Assembly (NCBI RefSeq): GCF_003148625.1
Contig: NZ_QGGO01000007.1
Coordinates: 91,737 to 155,736, forward strand
DNA: 64,000 nt
Source of the DNA: Arcicella aurantiaca
GTDB lineage: Bacteria; Bacteroidota; Bacteroidia; Cytophagales; Spirosomataceae
Direction of reading: 5' to 3'
This document shows, in pieces, positions 34,654 through 43,834 of the stretch. The notes beneath the pieces are model-generated. The model worked only from the letters and a program-made list of their open reading frames with translations. It searched no databases and had not been told where the DNA came from. Numbering within the stretch: the stretch's first letter is position 1; each line of letters starts with the position of its first letter. The position numbers were made by a program, and so were the translations under genes.

Positions 34654-35571
34654 ATGTATTTTAAAAAATCTGTTGCAGGGCTTTTTCTGCCCCTAATTTT
34701 CTGTTTCTCATGTGGAAAGGTCAGCAAAAAAATGATAATTGATAATAAGCAATTATTTGAAAATCTTTATGCTAATGACCAAAAGACGTTAGAAGTTGCC
34801 AATAAAGTGGATAGTTTGGCTAAAGCGAAATTAGAAGATGGTGAAATAGATGATGAAATAGAGAAAATATTTACCATGAATGCTCTTTTAGTTCAAAAAA
34901 ATATTGCTGCTCGTGATAGTATCATTAGGCTGAATGCAACCAATGATAAGGTATTGAAGGAAACACTGAAAAGCGATTTGAAAGGAGAAACAAATGTGTT
35001 TTCAGAATTGCGTGCAAAAGCAATTGATGATTCTTTGACATTAGTGATGATTCAGGAAGGAATAAGAAATAGCTCTATTTATAAAATTCCGAATGAAGTT
35101 GTTTTTGCGGGAGGATATAAAATCTCCGAAAAAAATGTACCTAAAATGCAACAATTTTTTGAACCCATTTTAGATTCAATAGTGGTGTCTGCAAATAGAT
35201 ATATTAACAAAAAGCTAAGAATAAAAATTGTGGTATATGGTTATGCAGATGCTGACCCAATTAATCCAAAATCAAAACTATATACCGAAATAGGGCAAAG
35301 TTTATATCACGAAACTGTTGATAGTTCTTTGCTAAATAATTCGTCGAGGCTTAATCAAGAACTGTCAAGGCTTAGAGCTGAAGAGGTTGGAAGTTTAGTA
35401 AATACAATGATTTTTCAAAAATTAGATTATATAACAGGCGTAAAATCTGTATTTGTAGATTTAAGAAAAGAAGGAAAAGGAGAGGAGTTTCCTGAAAATA
35501 AAATAAAGTATAATGACATTGATGCAAGACGTAGAATTGTTAAGTTTTATTGGAAAATTCTTCCTGATTGA
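34654..35571 (+). CDS. Lipoprotein with divergent OmpA-like domain
   Basis: A 305-residue protein with a lipoprotein signal (FLPLIFCFSCGKVSK, lipid Cys near residue 21). The middle (about 35-130) is helical and charged. The C-terminal part shows OmpA-like peptidoglycan-binding features: LRIKIVVYGYADADPINP, then LSRLRAEEVGSLVNTM, and the terminal DARRRIVKFYW strand. The domain has an insertion before the helix and lacks the usual D-x-x-G-x-x-x-x-N spacing, so peptidoglycan binding is uncertain. It converges on the WG-repeat gene across an elaborate double inverted repeat. Confidence 0.8.
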   Translation: MYFKKSVAGLFLPLIFCFSCGKVSKKMIIDNKQLFENLYANDQKTLEVANKVDSLAKAKLEDGEIDDEIEKIFTMNALLVQKNIAARDSIIRLNATNDKVLKETLKSDLKGETNVFSELRAKAIDDSLTLVMIQEGIRNSSIYKIPNEVVFAGGYKISEKNVPKMQQFFEPILDSIVVSANRYINKKLRIKIVVYGYADADPINPKSKLYTEIGQSLYHETVDSSLLNNSSRLNQELSRLRAEEVGSLVNTMIFQKLDYITGVKSVFVDLRKEGKGEEFPENKIKYNDIDARRRIVKFYWKILPD

Positions 35572-35576
35572 ACCAT

Positions 35577-35643
35577 AATTTTTGCTAAAACTTTCTGTTT
35601 GCTATCTTCAAGAAAGTTTTAGCAAAAATTGCTTGAAGATAGC
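35577..35643. terminator. Interlocked double inverted repeat between convergent genes
   Basis: Repeat A: a perfect 20-base inverted repeat, left arm 35577-35596, right arm 35611-35630, core GCTAAAACTTTCT. Repeat B: a perfect 12-base inverted repeat GCTATCTTCAAG (35601-35612) with CTTGAAGATAGC (35632-35643). The left arm of B occupies the loop of A plus two bases of its right arm, so the full stems exclude each other. It lies between two convergent stop codons and probably terminates both transcripts. Confidence 0.75.
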
Positions 35644-35655
35644 CTTGCTGAAGTA

Positions 35656-36564
35656 TTAATGAACAATTGATAAACTTTCTGTTCCTTCAAGGTTAATAAT
35701 TTTAGATTCAGAGCCAGATTGAACTTTGAAATTTTGAGCATTTAATGGAATAATACTATCAAAAATATCAGATATTGGCGTTTGTGTTTTCGCAAATTGA
35801 TTATCAATAAGTGCATATTTCCCTGTATTGAACCTGACTAAACTAATACCTTTTGTGAGTGCAATAGCATCAGATACATTATGTAGAGGAGCAGATTGTG
35901 TACCTTCAAAATCTATAAAAAACCATGAACCTTTTTTTACTAATGCTTTGCCATTATTAAAATTTTCGGCATGAGTATATTGGCATTTTACTATTTCATC
36001 TCCACAAATATTTAAGAAACCATAGCCCCCTTTTTCTTGTTTTACACGAACAAATCCCTGCTTGAATTTATCGACAAAGCTATATTTTTCCTTATTTTCT
36101 AAAGGTTGAATCATAATATCTCGTCCATCAATATCCTTTACTCTTACAAAATTACTTTCCGTTTTATTTACCAAACAATTGGCACTATTTATTAATGAAA
36201 ACCTGCTGTGTAAATCGGTTAATTGCTCCAACTGAAACACATTTTTGATGGCATCATATTCTAAGATGTTAATTTTCTTTTTCAATTGAAGAGACATTCC
36301 TTTTATATAATCTGGGTAGTTTATTTGTTGTGGGTTGGCAAAAAAATGTCGGAAGTGTTTTAATAAAGAATCCTTATTATAAAATGGAGTTGGTTTGGCT
36401 AAAGTAGCCATCATTATTTTTTGAGTTTTTTCAAGATTAAAAAATGTTCGATTGTTGTTTTTAGCATTATTCAGAGAGTCCTTCTGAAAAGAAGCCATAA
36501 CAGGGAAACAACTCAGTATATAGAATAGTAGTATTGCCGAGTAGCAATTTGAAAGCAATTTCAT
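35656..36564 (-). CDS. WG-repeat-containing secreted protein
   Basis: A 302-residue protein with a signal peptide (ILLFYILSCFPVMASFQK). The C-terminal half contains two to three WG-type beta units: FKQGFVRVKQEKGGYGFLN (residues about 168-186), NFNNGKALVKKGSWFFIDFE, and ISLVRFNTGKYALIDNQ. WG repeats are thought to mediate binding; function here is unknown. The N-terminal half (30-150) is helical and matches nothing I know. It is transcribed alone. Confidence 0.75.
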   Translation of the reverse strand: MKLLSNCYSAILLFYILSCFPVMASFQKDSLNNAKNNNRTFFNLEKTQKIMMATLAKPTPFYNKDSLLKHFRHFFANPQQINYPDYIKGMSLQLKKKINILEYDAIKNVFQLEQLTDLHSRFSLINSANCLVNKTESNFVRVKDIDGRDIMIQPLENKEKYSFVDKFKQGFVRVKQEKGGYGFLNICGDEIVKCQYTHAENFNNGKALVKKGSWFFIDFEGTQSAPLHNVSDAIALTKGISLVRFNTGKYALIDNQFAKTQTPISDIFDSIIPLNAQNFKVQSGSESKIINLEGTESLSIVH

Positions 36565-36773
36565 GATTTTTATGTGGAATGGTTAGGTAATAAGTCGTTG
36601 ATAACTAAAGATATATCTGTTTTCAATGACTGACTGATTATTTATTGAAAAATAAACAACACAATATTATTTATGGGGCGGGTTAAATCATGAATTTCTG
36701 ATTTACAGATAATTTGTGTACCGTAAAAATACTAAGAAATGTGAAGAGATTGATATTTTTGAGGTATAAGAAT

Positions 36774-37406
36774 TTAAAAATTCAAAGGGTCGAGATTTTT
36801 AAAATGCCCATTCAATTTTATGCGTTCTTTGGTGCGTTCAACTTCTTGTAAAACACCAATTACCCTTTCTAAATGTTGAATCAAAAAGCCTTGACGTTCG
36901 GCTTCGGTGGGCATTTTTAGTAAGTTATATTCTTCTTCTAATGATAAACCTATTTTGTGGGCAATCTGAAAGGAATATGGTTGAGGTTTATTCACATCAA
37001 AAGAATGTTTTTCGCCTAATAATTTATACAGCGTTTCCACTCTTTGCGATAAGCCTACCATTACTGAGGGGCTAATTTCTGGCTCGGGCAATAATTCTAC
37101 AACTCCGCCAGCATATAATTTCATCTCAACAGGATTTTGAAAATCAATAATTCTAAATACTCTAATTCCTTGTGTACGTACATCCATACGCCCATCATCG
37201 TATCTTTTTGAAAGTTTTATGACTTTGACTTCCGTGCCGAATCCCAGTAATTTCCCATCTAAAAAAACGGGAATGCCAAAGTTTGTTCCATGGTCTAAAC
37301 TTTCATTTAGCAATTGACGATACCGAGGCTCAAAAATATGCAAATTGAGGTCTTCTAAAGGAAAAGGTACTAAGTTTAAAGGAAATAAAGGAAGAAATTT
37401 TTGCAT
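36774..37406 (-). CDS. Lon protease N-terminal domain protein
   Basis: A 210-residue protein made only of the Lon substrate-binding domain: FLPLFPLNLVPFPLEDLNLH, FEPRYRQLLNESL, FGTEVKVIKLSKRYDDGRMD and GIRVFRIIDF. It has neither the AAA+ nor the protease domain, so it is a stand-alone LonN protein of unknown task. It starts 14 bases downstream of gldH on the same strand and is probably in one operon with it. Confidence 0.9.
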   Translation of the reverse strand: MQKFLPLFPLNLVPFPLEDLNLHIFEPRYRQLLNESLDHGTNFGIPVFLDGKLLGFGTEVKVIKLSKRYDDGRMDVRTQGIRVFRIIDFQNPVEMKLYAGGVVELLPEPEISPSVMVGLSQRVETLYKLLGEKHSFDVNKPQPYSFQIAHKIGLSLEEEYNLLKMPTEAERQGFLIQHLERVIGVLQEVERTKERIKLNGHFKNLDPLNF

Positions 37407-37420
37407 GATTTATAAAATGG

Positions 37421-37900
37421 TCACTTTAATGTTTTTTCTACCGAAACGCCTGCACTCACAATATCAACTAATGGATTTTGACGCATATATTGGCGAATTT
37501 GAATTTTATATTTTCCCTTTTTCGGGAATTTAAAATCTTTAAATGCTAAAACTTTATGGTCGTAAATATCTCCTAAACCTTCTCCGAGTGGTTTGCCTGT
37601 AATGGGGTCAAAAAGCACAATTTCATCTAAGTGTTGATGTATCACTTTCCCTTTTTCATCAGTCAAATAATGAGTCATATAAAGGTTATGATACAGATAA
37701 TCTCTATTATTTCTGACATTATAAAACACATTATACGGTATTTGAGTATCTGTAACTTCAAACGTAAAGGTTGGGGTATCTTTAATAAACCACTTGGCGT
37801 CTGGAATGTCATAATTATCCTTCAAAATCGTGTTAGAATCGCACGAAAGGAGGAAAGAAACAGCAAAAAGTGAGAAGATAATTCTGAATGAGTGACTCAT
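37421..37900 (-). CDS. gldH: Gliding motility lipoprotein GldH
   Basis: A 159-residue lipoprotein with lipobox FLLSC (lipid Cys at about residue 20). Family features: DNYDIPDAKWFIKDTPTFTF, VFYNVRNNRDYLYHNLYMTH and LVDIVSAGVSVEK at the end. GldH is needed for gliding and chitin use in Flavobacterium johnsoniae and is linked to type IX secretion function. Its neighbour upstream is ricT, the standard Bacteroidota order; together with porU/porV and gldE it points to a gliding or type IX-competent organism. Confidence 0.92.
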   Translation of the reverse strand: MSHSFRIIFSLFAVSFLLSCDSNTILKDNYDIPDAKWFIKDTPTFTFEVTDTQIPYNVFYNVRNNRDYLYHNLYMTHYLTDEKGKVIHQHLDEIVLFDPITGKPLGEGLGDIYDHKVLAFKDFKFPKKGKYKIQIRQYMRQNPLVDIVSAGVSVEKTLK

Positions 37901-37924
37901 TGTGTATGTTTTGGGAGATAGTCA

Positions 37925-37994
37925 AATGATAATGTTCAACAAACAATTTTCAAAATAACGAAGATTGAAGATTATTTGTTGAACATTAAGCATT
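37925..37994. repeat. Inverted repeat between ricT and gldH
   Basis: AATGATAATGTTCAACAAACAAT (37925-37947) is matched by the inverse of 37971-37994, core TTGTTGAACATTA, with about three mismatches over 23 bases. Confidence 0.75.
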
Positions 37995-38006
37995 AAAATT
38001 TATAAC

Positions 38007-39824
38007 CTAAGCCTGTCCATCGCCTTTATTTTCAGGTGGGCGATTGTTTGGTTTTGGACCTTTATTGCCTCCATTTTGTTGATTCTGAGGGCGTTGTTGG
38101 TTTTGTGGAGGTTTGTTTCCTTGTTGTTTACCGTTGTTTGGACGTTGCTGATTTTGTGGTTTAGGTTGTTGTTGCCCATCACCATTGGGTTGCTGTCCTT
38201 GTTGACGTTGCTGGTTTTGCGGTTTAGGCTGTTGCCCTTCTCCGTTACCTTGCTGACGTTGTTGGTTTTGTGGTTTAGGCTGTTGCCCTTCTCCGTTATT
38301 ACCTTGCTGACGTTGCTGATTTTGTGGTTTAGGTTGTTGCCCTTCTCCGTTATTACCTTGCTGACGTTGTTGGTTTTGCGGTTTAGGTTGTTGTCCTTCT
38401 CCGTTACCCTGCTGATTCTGCGGACGAGCATTGTGTTGTTTATTGCCCTTTTGTCCTTGTTGGCGTGGCTGATGATTCCCTTTTTGCTGTTCTCCTTGCG
38501 GTTTATTTCCTGCTTGATTTACAGGTTTTTCAGCATTTTGGGGTTTATTATCAGCTTTTACATCACGTCTTTCTTGCTTGAAATCCTTACGTTCTGGACG
38601 TTGATTATCTTTTTTGAAATCTTTGCGTTCTGGACGTGGAGAATCTTTTCTTTCTTGTTTAAAATCAGTACGGTCAGATTTATTTTTATCAAATCTCTTT
38701 TTATTTCCTCCGCCGTATTTTTTGTCCATTTTGTCCAAATCGGCATTCAATGGTCCACTTCCTTTTTCTAATTCTAACTCAATTTTTGCTGATTCTGCAC
38801 CGTCGATTGTTTGTGGTTTTTGTCCACTTTCATTCATGTTCAAAATCTCACGAACACGGTCAACCGAAACGGGAATCCAGTTACTTTCTTCGCCTCTATA
38901 TCCAAACCACATCACTCTTTTGAAAATATCCGTTTTCTGTAAAAAAGCATCTCCTTTAAGTGTTTGGAGTGGTTTTTCAATAGTTGGAATATCTTTAAGA
39001 GCATCCATGTAGGTCTCTAATTCATAATTCAAGCAGCATTTTAAACGACCGCATTGACCAGAAAGTTTAACAGGATTTAAAGATAGATTTTGATAACGAG
39101 CCGCCGAAGTTGTTACATTTTTGAAGTCTGTAAGCCAAGTAGAACAGCATAATTCACGTCCGCAAACGCCAATACCACCCACACGAGCAGCTTCTTGACG
39201 AAGCGAAATTTGCTTCATTTCAATTCTTACTTTAAACTCTCCCGCTAAAGTTTTGATTAACTCACGAAAATCTACACGGTCATCAGAAGAATAGTAGAAA
39301 ATTGCTTTTGTATTGTCTGACTGAAACTCAACATCTGAGAGTTTCATATTTAACTTCAGTTCTTTGATGATTTCACGAGTGCGGTACATCGTCGGGTAAT
39401 CACGAGCGACTGCCTGTTCGTGTTTTTCAAGGTCTTTATCATTTGCTTTACGATAAATAGCCTTGATTTCGTCATTATCCTTAATGCCTTTTTTGAGCAT
39501 TTGCAGACGAACTAACTCACCCTGAAGCGATACAAAACCTAAATGATGTCCACTTGGTACATCTACAATAACAGGGTCGCCAGCGTAAAGCTCAACTTGG
39601 TTTGTATTGCGGAAATACTCTTTTCTTCCACCCTTAAACTTGACCTCTACGATGTTGAATTTACTGAAAGTTGGAACATCCATATTCGACAACCAGTCAA
39701 ATACGTTCATTTTGTTACAACCACCAGTACCGCAGGCTCCGTTGTTCTGACAACCGCCTACTTTTGTACCATCTTCTTTATTTTTAGTCCCACAGCTACC
39801 TGAGGAACACGATTTACATCCCAT
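38007..39824 (-). CDS. ricT: RicT/YaaT-like PSP1 domain protein with long repetitive tail
   Basis: A 605-residue protein. Residues 1-36 are rich in Cys (3, 6, 11, 25, 31, 36), the PSP1 domain covers about 55-330 with the conserved Cys pairs GVCGRELCCSTWL and GQCGRLKCCLNYE. In Bacillus, RicT (YaaT) with RicA and RicF carries iron-sulfur clusters and promotes RNase Y-dependent RNA processing. From about residue 370 the protein is disordered: first a Lys/Arg/Asp-rich segment (PERKDF repeats), then a Gln/Asn/Pro/Gly tandem-repeat tail. gldH downstream fits the family context; holB is not adjacent. Confidence 0.88.
   Translation of the reverse strand: MGCKSCSSGSCGTKNKEDGTKVGGCQNNGACGTGGCNKMNVFDWLSNMDVPTFSKFNIVEVKFKGGRKEYFRNTNQVELYAGDPVIVDVPSGHHLGFVSLQGELVRLQMLKKGIKDNDEIKAIYRKANDKDLEKHEQAVARDYPTMYRTREIIKELKLNMKLSDVEFQSDNTKAIFYYSSDDRVDFRELIKTLAGEFKVRIEMKQISLRQEAARVGGIGVCGRELCCSTWLTDFKNVTTSAARYQNLSLNPVKLSGQCGRLKCCLNYELETYMDALKDIPTIEKPLQTLKGDAFLQKTDIFKRVMWFGYRGEESNWIPVSVDRVREILNMNESGQKPQTIDGAESAKIELELEKGSGPLNADLDKMDKKYGGGNKKRFDKNKSDRTDFKQERKDSPRPERKDFKKDNQRPERKDFKQERRDVKADNKPQNAEKPVNQAGNKPQGEQQKGNHQPRQQGQKGNKQHNARPQNQQGNGEGQQPKPQNQQRQQGNNGEGQQPKPQNQQRQQGNNGEGQQPKPQNQQRQQGNGEGQQPKPQNQQRQQGQQPNGDGQQQPKPQNQQRPNNGKQQGNKPPQNQQRPQNQQNGGNKGPKPNNRPPENKGDGQA
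38155..38433 (-). repeat. Tandem repeat encoding the Gln/Asn/Pro tail of RicT
   Basis: Five copies of a 51-63-base unit begin near 38158, 38221, 38272, 38326 and 38380 (spacings 63, 51, 54, 54). They encode the unit NGEGQQPKPQNQQRQQGN with one- to four-residue variation. All spacings are multiples of three, so the frame is preserved. Confidence 0.9.
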
Positions 39825-39902
39825 AATTATATATATTTAAGTAAGGATGAGGCTTGATTGTTAAAAGGGAAGACTAAACTTAATTTAGATATTCTAATCC
39901 AC

Positions 39903-39937
39903 ACGGAAGTCGTCACTTTAAGCGACGACTTCCGTGG
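39903..39937. repeat. Compact hairpin between purD and ricT
   Basis: CACGGAAGTCGTC (39903-39915) pairs perfectly with GACGACTTCCGTG (39925-39937) over a 9-base loop. It is GC-richer than its surroundings and lies after purD and before ricT on the same strand; no T run follows on that strand. Confidence 0.8.
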
Positions 39938-40068
39938 TAAGTATTCATTAAGATTTGCTAATGAATTTATTGTAATAGTTTGATTAATAGAAAATTACAA
40001 TACTTATTCCAGATAACTAAATCCTAATATTTACTTATATTCAATAAGTTTTTGAAATTACTTCCAAA

Positions 40069-41349
40069 TTAGTACCTCAACACATCAAGCCCGATATCTT
40101 TACGATAGTATTTACCCTCAAAAAGCACATCTTGGGCCGCTTTTTGAGATTTTTGAATTGCTCTTTCAAGCGTATTTGACATTCCTGTAAGAACCATAAC
40201 TCGACCGCCATTGGTTACTACCAAATCTCCGTCCAATTTTGTTCCTGCATGAAAAATTGTTGCGTCTTTTACAGAGTCATAACCAACGATAACATCGCCT
40301 TTTTTATAATCTCCCGGATAACCACCTGCTACAACCACAGTGGTAACTGCGTGTTGTTTGCTTACCACGAAATCTACTTCATGAAGTTCGCCTTTGGCAG
40401 TGGCAATCATTAATGCTAAAATATCCGACTCGATTCTTGGTAAAACTACCTCCGTTTCTGGGTCGCCCATTCTTGCGTTGTATTCAATTACTTGTGGTTC
40501 GCCTTCGTGGTTCATTAAACCGATAAAGATGAATCCATTATACTTAATTCCTTCCTTTTTAAGTCCTTCAATCGTAGGAATAATTACGTCATTTTCAACG
40601 GCTTGCATGAATTTCTCATTGGCAAATGGCACTGGCGAAACTGCACCCATACCCCCCGTATTTAAACCTGTATCTCCTTCTCCAATACGTTTGTAGTCTT
40701 TAGCTTCGGGAAGGATTTTGTATGAATTTCCGTCTGTTAAAACAAAAACTGATAATTCAATACCTGTTAAAAACTCTTCTATTACGACTTTACTGCTGGC
40801 ATCTCCAAATTTAGCATCGACCAACATTTCAGAAAGGGTAGTTTGGGCTTCATCTAAAGTTAAGGCAATAATTACACCTTTTCCTGCGGCTAATCCATCT
40901 GCTTTAAGAACTATTGGGAGTTTCTGACTTTCAAGATATTGCATTCCTTCTTGAAGCGTATCTTTTGTAAAAGTGGCAGATTTGGCTGTTGGAATTCCGT
41001 ATTTCACCATGAAATTTTTAGAAAAATCTTTCGACCCTTCCAACATTGCACCGTGTGAATCTGGTCCAACCATTAAAATATGTTTCAAGTCTTCTCTCGA
41101 CTGGAAATAATCACGAATTCCTTTTACTAATGGCTCTTCAGGGCCAACAATGACCAATTCAATATTATTCGAGATAACTGCTTCTGCAATTTTCTCAAAA
41201 TCATTATAGCCAATAGGTAAATTGGTTGCAATTTGTGCTGTTCCCGCATTTCCCGGAGCTACAAACAATTTATCACAAAGAGGGCTTTGGGCAATTCTCC
41301 ATGCAAAAGCGTGTTCACGTCCGCCCGAACCTAAAATTAGTGTATTCAT
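40069..41349 (-). CDS. purD: Phosphoribosylamine-glycine ligase
   Basis: ATP-grasp enzyme of purine synthesis that joins glycine to phosphoribosylamine. The family start NTLILGSGGREHAFAWRIAQ is present, followed by APGNAGTA, VGPEEPLVKGI, the glycine-rich ATP loop LKADGLAAGKGVIIA and the metal-binding FIGLMNHEGEPQVIEYNARMGDPETE segment. Length 426 is standard. It stands alone: no other purine gene is near. Confidence 0.97.
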   Translation of the reverse strand: MNTLILGSGGREHAFAWRIAQSPLCDKLFVAPGNAGTAQIATNLPIGYNDFEKIAEAVISNNIELVIVGPEEPLVKGIRDYFQSREDLKHILMVGPDSHGAMLEGSKDFSKNFMVKYGIPTAKSATFTKDTLQEGMQYLESQKLPIVLKADGLAAGKGVIIALTLDEAQTTLSEMLVDAKFGDASSKVVIEEFLTGIELSVFVLTDGNSYKILPEAKDYKRIGEGDTGLNTGGMGAVSPVPFANEKFMQAVENDVIIPTIEGLKKEGIKYNGFIFIGLMNHEGEPQVIEYNARMGDPETEVVLPRIESDILALMIATAKGELHEVDFVVSKQHAVTTVVVAGGYPGDYKKGDVIVGYDSVKDATIFHAGTKLDGDLVVTNGGRVMVLTGMSNTLERAIQKSQKAAQDVLFEGKYYRKDIGLDVLRY

Positions 41350-41371
41350 TTTTTATAGTTAAGCTTTAAGT

Positions 41372-41423
41372 TTTAGGCTATAAGCAAACGTTAGATGATT
41401 TGCCTATTGCTTATAGCCTATAA
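41372..41423. repeat. Hairpin between recQ and purD
   Basis: TTTAGGCTATAAGCAAACG (41372-41390) is inverted in 41402-41423 (GCTTATAGCCTATAA), core TAGGCTATAAGCAA with few mismatches. Confidence 0.7.
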
Positions 41424-41437
41424 CATAATGCCAAAAT

Positions 41438-43789
41438 TTAATTCGCTACTTCACTCAAAAACTTAATTCTCATCAATCGTAATTCTTCTTCTGTGATGTC
41501 TTCGATGTCACATTCATCCATTGCCACGGCGATATTATCACTTTCGGCTGCCATGAAATAATCGAAAATTTCATCTTGTTTATCAGGTTCGATAACTTGA
41601 TTGATATAATAATCTAAGTTCAATTTTGTGCCAGAATAACAGATATGCTCAATTTCTTCGATGAGTTCTGCCATTGCTAACTCTTTTTGGTCGGCAATGA
41701 TGTCTAAATCTACTTTTCTATCAACTTGTTGAATGATATGAATCTTGATTTTTGATTTATTAACCGCCGATTTCACTACTACTTCCGAAGCAGTTTCAAT
41801 CTCATTATCCTCAACGTATTTTTTAATCAAATCAATGAATTGACGACCAAATTTCACCACTTTCCCCATACCCACACCGTTGATATTTGCCATATCATCT
41901 TTGGTGGTTGGATAAGTTGTTGCCATTTCTTCCAAAGATGGGTCTTGGAAGATAACATACGGAGGAAGATTTTTTTCTTTGGCTAATTTTTTACGAAGGT
42001 TTTTGAGCAATTCAAATAACGCTACGTCATAAGAACCACTTCCGCCTGAGGCTTCTTTTTCTTCGTCTTCTTCAATTTTCTCGTTTTCATAATCATGGTC
42101 TTTCGAGAGTGTCAAAGGGAATGGGTCTTTCATGTACGAACGACCTTTGTCTGACAATTTCAAAACGCCATAATTTTCAACGTCTTTTTCTAAGAAACCT
42201 AAAACGGCAATTTGACGAACCATTGAAACACATTGTTCGATTGGTTCTGGTTCAGCATTTTTTCTGCTTTTAGATTTTGGAGTTTTTTTCGCTTTTGCTT
42301 TTGGAATTGGATTTCCATCTTCATCTTCTTCATCAGAGAATTCTACTTCGTCGTCTTCATCGTCGTCGTCATCTTCATCATCGTCTGAATTGAGTTTGAA
42401 ATAACTTTTTGCTTTTCCAAATGTTGCAATTTTTTGGTGGTCATTTGAGCCAACGAATTGACTTTTATATCCCATCAAAATATCAGCAATATGTTGTGCA
42501 TCAAAGCTTTCACCTGTCAATTCAACCGTTTGAAGTGCTAATACCACTGCCTCCTCAACTTTGTACTTTGGTGTTGGCTTGTTACAGTTATCACAGAAAC
42601 CACAATCTTTATCCATGTGTTCGCCAAAATAGTTTAATAATTGGCGACGACGACACGTTCCTAAATTCGCATAATGAACCATCTCGTGAAGCAACATTCT
42701 GGCTGTATCACGCTCAACAACGGTTTTATCTTTATTGAATTTGTCTAATTTGTTGATGTCTTCTTTGGCATAGAACATGATACACGTTCCTTCCAAACCA
42801 TCACGACCTGCACGACCAGTTTCTTGATAATATCCTTCTAACGATTTTGGAGCGTCATAGTGAATTACAAAACGAACATCTGGCTTATCAATTCCCATTC
42901 CGAAGGCAATCGTAGCAACCATAACTTCGGTTTCTTCATTCAAGAAAGCCTCTTGGTTTGCCATTCTCACGTCGCTGTCTAAACCTGCGTGATAAGGAAG
43001 AGCTTTGATGCCATTTACGTTTAATAAATTAGCAATTTCTTCTACTTTCTTACGGCTCAAACAGTAAATGATACCTGCCTTTCCGTGATTAACTTTGATG
43101 TATTTGATAATTTGCTTATCAATATCATCACGTTTTGCACGGATTTCGTAGTAAAGGTTCTTACGATTAAAAGAAGATTTGAATAAACGAGCATCGTCTA
43201 AATTCAAATTTTTCTGAATATCCTGTTGAACTTTTGGCGTTGCCGTAGCGGTAAGAGCAATAATTGGCAAAGCTTTGTCCATACTCTCAACGATATTTCT
43301 GATACGACGGTATTCTGGACGGAAATCATGTCCCCATTCCGAAATACAGTGAGCTTCATCAATCGCAACAAAAGAAATATTTGCTTGCTTTAAGAAAGTT
43401 AAATTGTCTTCCTTCGTCAAAGACTCAGGAGCGATATATAATAATTTAACTTCTCCTTTAATAACCGCATTTTTAACCTTTGTCATTTCTGCTCTATTCA
43501 ATGAAGAATTGAGGAATTGAGCATTAATGCCAAAAGCATTCATTTGGTCCACTTGATTTTTCATCAAGGCAATCAACGGCGAAATCACGATGGCTGTACC
43601 TTCCATAGCAATGGCAGGCATTTGGTAGCAAAGCGATTTTCCCGCTCCTGTCGGCATTATTACGAAGGTGTTTTCTCCTGAAAGTGTGTTCTTAATAATG
43701 TCTTCTTGTTCACCACGGAACTGAGAAAAGCCGAAGGTCTCTTTGAGCTTCTCTTTTAGCAAGTCGGCGGTTTCTTGGGTAACACTCAT
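41438..43789 (-). CDS. recQ: ATP-dependent DNA helicase RecQ
   Basis: 3'-5' DNA helicase for recombination and fork repair. Order: helicase core with Walker A PTGAGKSLCYQMPA, Walker B DEAHCISEWGHDFRPEY, motif VI YYQETGRAGRDGL; a zinc-binding site (CRRRQLLNYF, CGFCDNC); a winged-helix RQC region interrupted by a strongly acidic insertion (about residues 475-530, DDDEDDDDDEDDE followed by a Lys-rich run); then an HRDC domain (LLKNLRKKLAKEKNLPPYVI) and a C-terminal extension. 783 residues from the ATG at 43789 is longer than E. coli RecQ (609). A TTG three codons upstream is a less likely start. Confidence 0.94.
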   Translation of the reverse strand: MSVTQETADLLKEKLKETFGFSQFRGEQEDIIKNTLSGENTFVIMPTGAGKSLCYQMPAIAMEGTAIVISPLIALMKNQVDQMNAFGINAQFLNSSLNRAEMTKVKNAVIKGEVKLLYIAPESLTKEDNLTFLKQANISFVAIDEAHCISEWGHDFRPEYRRIRNIVESMDKALPIIALTATATPKVQQDIQKNLNLDDARLFKSSFNRKNLYYEIRAKRDDIDKQIIKYIKVNHGKAGIIYCLSRKKVEEIANLLNVNGIKALPYHAGLDSDVRMANQEAFLNEETEVMVATIAFGMGIDKPDVRFVIHYDAPKSLEGYYQETGRAGRDGLEGTCIMFYAKEDINKLDKFNKDKTVVERDTARMLLHEMVHYANLGTCRRRQLLNYFGEHMDKDCGFCDNCNKPTPKYKVEEAVVLALQTVELTGESFDAQHIADILMGYKSQFVGSNDHQKIATFGKAKSYFKLNSDDDEDDDDDEDDEVEFSDEEDEDGNPIPKAKAKKTPKSKSRKNAEPEPIEQCVSMVRQIAVLGFLEKDVENYGVLKLSDKGRSYMKDPFPLTLSKDHDYENEKIEEDEEKEASGGSGSYDVALFELLKNLRKKLAKEKNLPPYVIFQDPSLEEMATTYPTTKDDMANINGVGMGKVVKFGRQFIDLIKKYVEDNEIETASEVVVKSAVNKSKIKIHIIQQVDRKVDLDIIADQKELAMAELIEEIEHICYSGTKLNLDYYINQVIEPDKQDEIFDYFMAAESDNIAVAMDECDIEDITEEELRLMRIKFLSEVAN

Positions 43790-43834
43790 ATTATTCAAAC
43801 GTATTTGAGGTTTTGTAATGTATTTGGTGGTTGA

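Noticed and set aside
35577..35643. H-type pseudoknot formed by the two interlocked stems
   Set aside because: With a 20-base first stem, only three bases remain to cross it, which is sterically unlikely. Alternative hairpins are more plausible.
38076..38771. Long open frame of 231 codons on the plus strand, opposite ricT
   Set aside because: Its Leu/Arg/Phe-only composition is the mirror image of the Gln/Asn/Pro repeat DNA. It has no domain and no start signal, and a second frame on the same strand as ricT is open for the same reason.
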